Shown here piece after piece: positions 6,253 to 6,279 of a DNA stretch of 6,279 bases. The notes below the pieces were generated by a model. The model worked only from the letters and a program-made list of their open reading frames with translations. It had not been told where the DNA came from and made no database searches. The position numbers and the translations under genes are program-made. The stretch is from NCBI GenBank assembly GCA_016934095.1, contig JAFGTO010000385.1, forward strand, positions 1-6,279, given 5' to 3'. This DNA comes from Candidatus Glassiibacteriota bacterium (GTDB taxonomy: Bacteria; Gemmatimonadota; Glassbacteria; GWA2-58-10). Positions within the stretch are counted from its first letter, which is position 1; each line of letters opens with the position of its first letter.

Positions 6253-6279
6253 GGGCGTTGAGGTATTTTTTCAACGCCC
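6253..6279. repeat. Hairpin repeat, copy B, at the right edge
   Basis: GGGCGTTGA (6253-6261) and TCAACGCCC (6271-6279) form a perfect 9-bp stem around the loop GGTATTTTT. The reverse complement matches the hairpin at 1957-1984 except for two loop bases and one inserted G. The window ends exactly at the arm, so the repeat may extend further. On either strand the T or A run lies in the loop, which argues against an ordinary terminator. Confidence 0.7.

Larger units (their letters stand above)
5971..6279. other. AT-rich intergenic region upstream of the glycosyltransferase
   Basis: About 310 bases hold no credible gene on either strand. A frame running through it on the plus strand is mostly antisense to the glycosyltransferase. 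It contains a large nested inverted repeat (6109-6228), a T-arm-like hairpin (6031-6053), a direct repeat of TTTCGATT (6018-6025 and 6038-6045, 20 bp apart) and an edge hairpin repeat (6253-6279). A minus-strand TTGACA (6117-6112) could serve the operon, but the -10 candidate is weak (CTTAAT with an 18-bp spacer). Confidence 0.6.

Noticed and set aside
5836..6261. A 141-codon plus-strand frame spanning the glycosyltransferase start and the upstream region
   Set aside because: Its first third is antisense to the glycosyltransferase and the rest runs through the inverted repeat. No domain or ribosome binding site is seen.
1..6279. CRISPR array, rRNA or complete tRNA genes
   Set aside because: I saw no regularly spaced repeats, no rRNA-like conserved stretches and no complete cloverleaf on either strand.

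Overview
The window comes from a Gram-negative bacterium. An outer-membrane efflux protein and a periplasmic adaptor, both with lipoprotein signals, imply two membranes. Every convincing gene lies on the minus strand, so the window reads biologically from its right end to its left. The left half is very GC-rich (about 75% in a sampled line of the outer-membrane gene). The right half is near 50%, and the non-coding right edge falls below 40% in a sampled line. No gene identifies the taxon, and I do not name one.

Block 1 (about 2910-5970, transcribed leftwards) is a three-gene set: a GT4-type glycosyltransferase, an amidohydrolase_2-type metal-dependent hydrolase and a PF00551-type formyltransferase. 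The gaps are 24 and 49 bp. All catalytic signatures I can check are intact. The set looks like part of a surface-glycan or glycoconjugate pathway in which an amino group is N-formylated. Substrates cannot be read from the sequence. The roughly 310 bp upstream (5971-6279) hold no credible gene but do hold structured DNA: a 13-bp plus 10-bp nested inverted repeat around an AT-rich centre (6109-6228), and at the very edge a 9-bp perfect hairpin (6253-6279).

Block 2 (1-2669, transcribed leftwards) is an RND-type efflux operon. It consists of a TetR/AcrR-family regulator, a TolC/NodT-family outer-membrane lipoprotein, and the first 138 codons of a membrane-fusion (adaptor) lipoprotein that runs off the left edge. 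The inner-membrane pump gene is expected just beyond that edge. The regulator is preceded by a textbook sigma-70 promoter (TTGACA, 17 bp, TATAAT), with operator-like repeats overlapping the start region. This is what a self-repressing, efflux-controlling TetR protein would need. The outer-membrane and adaptor genes overlap by the ATGA arrangement and are translationally coupled.

Between the blocks (2622-2909) there is a candidate terminator for block 1, several small hairpins and the block 2 promoter. The most unusual feature is a short hairpin repeat (GGGCGTTGA, A-rich loop, TCAACG(G)CCC) that occurs twice in opposite orientations. One copy is wedged between the tetR-type stop codon and the outer-membrane gene, and the other is at the right edge.
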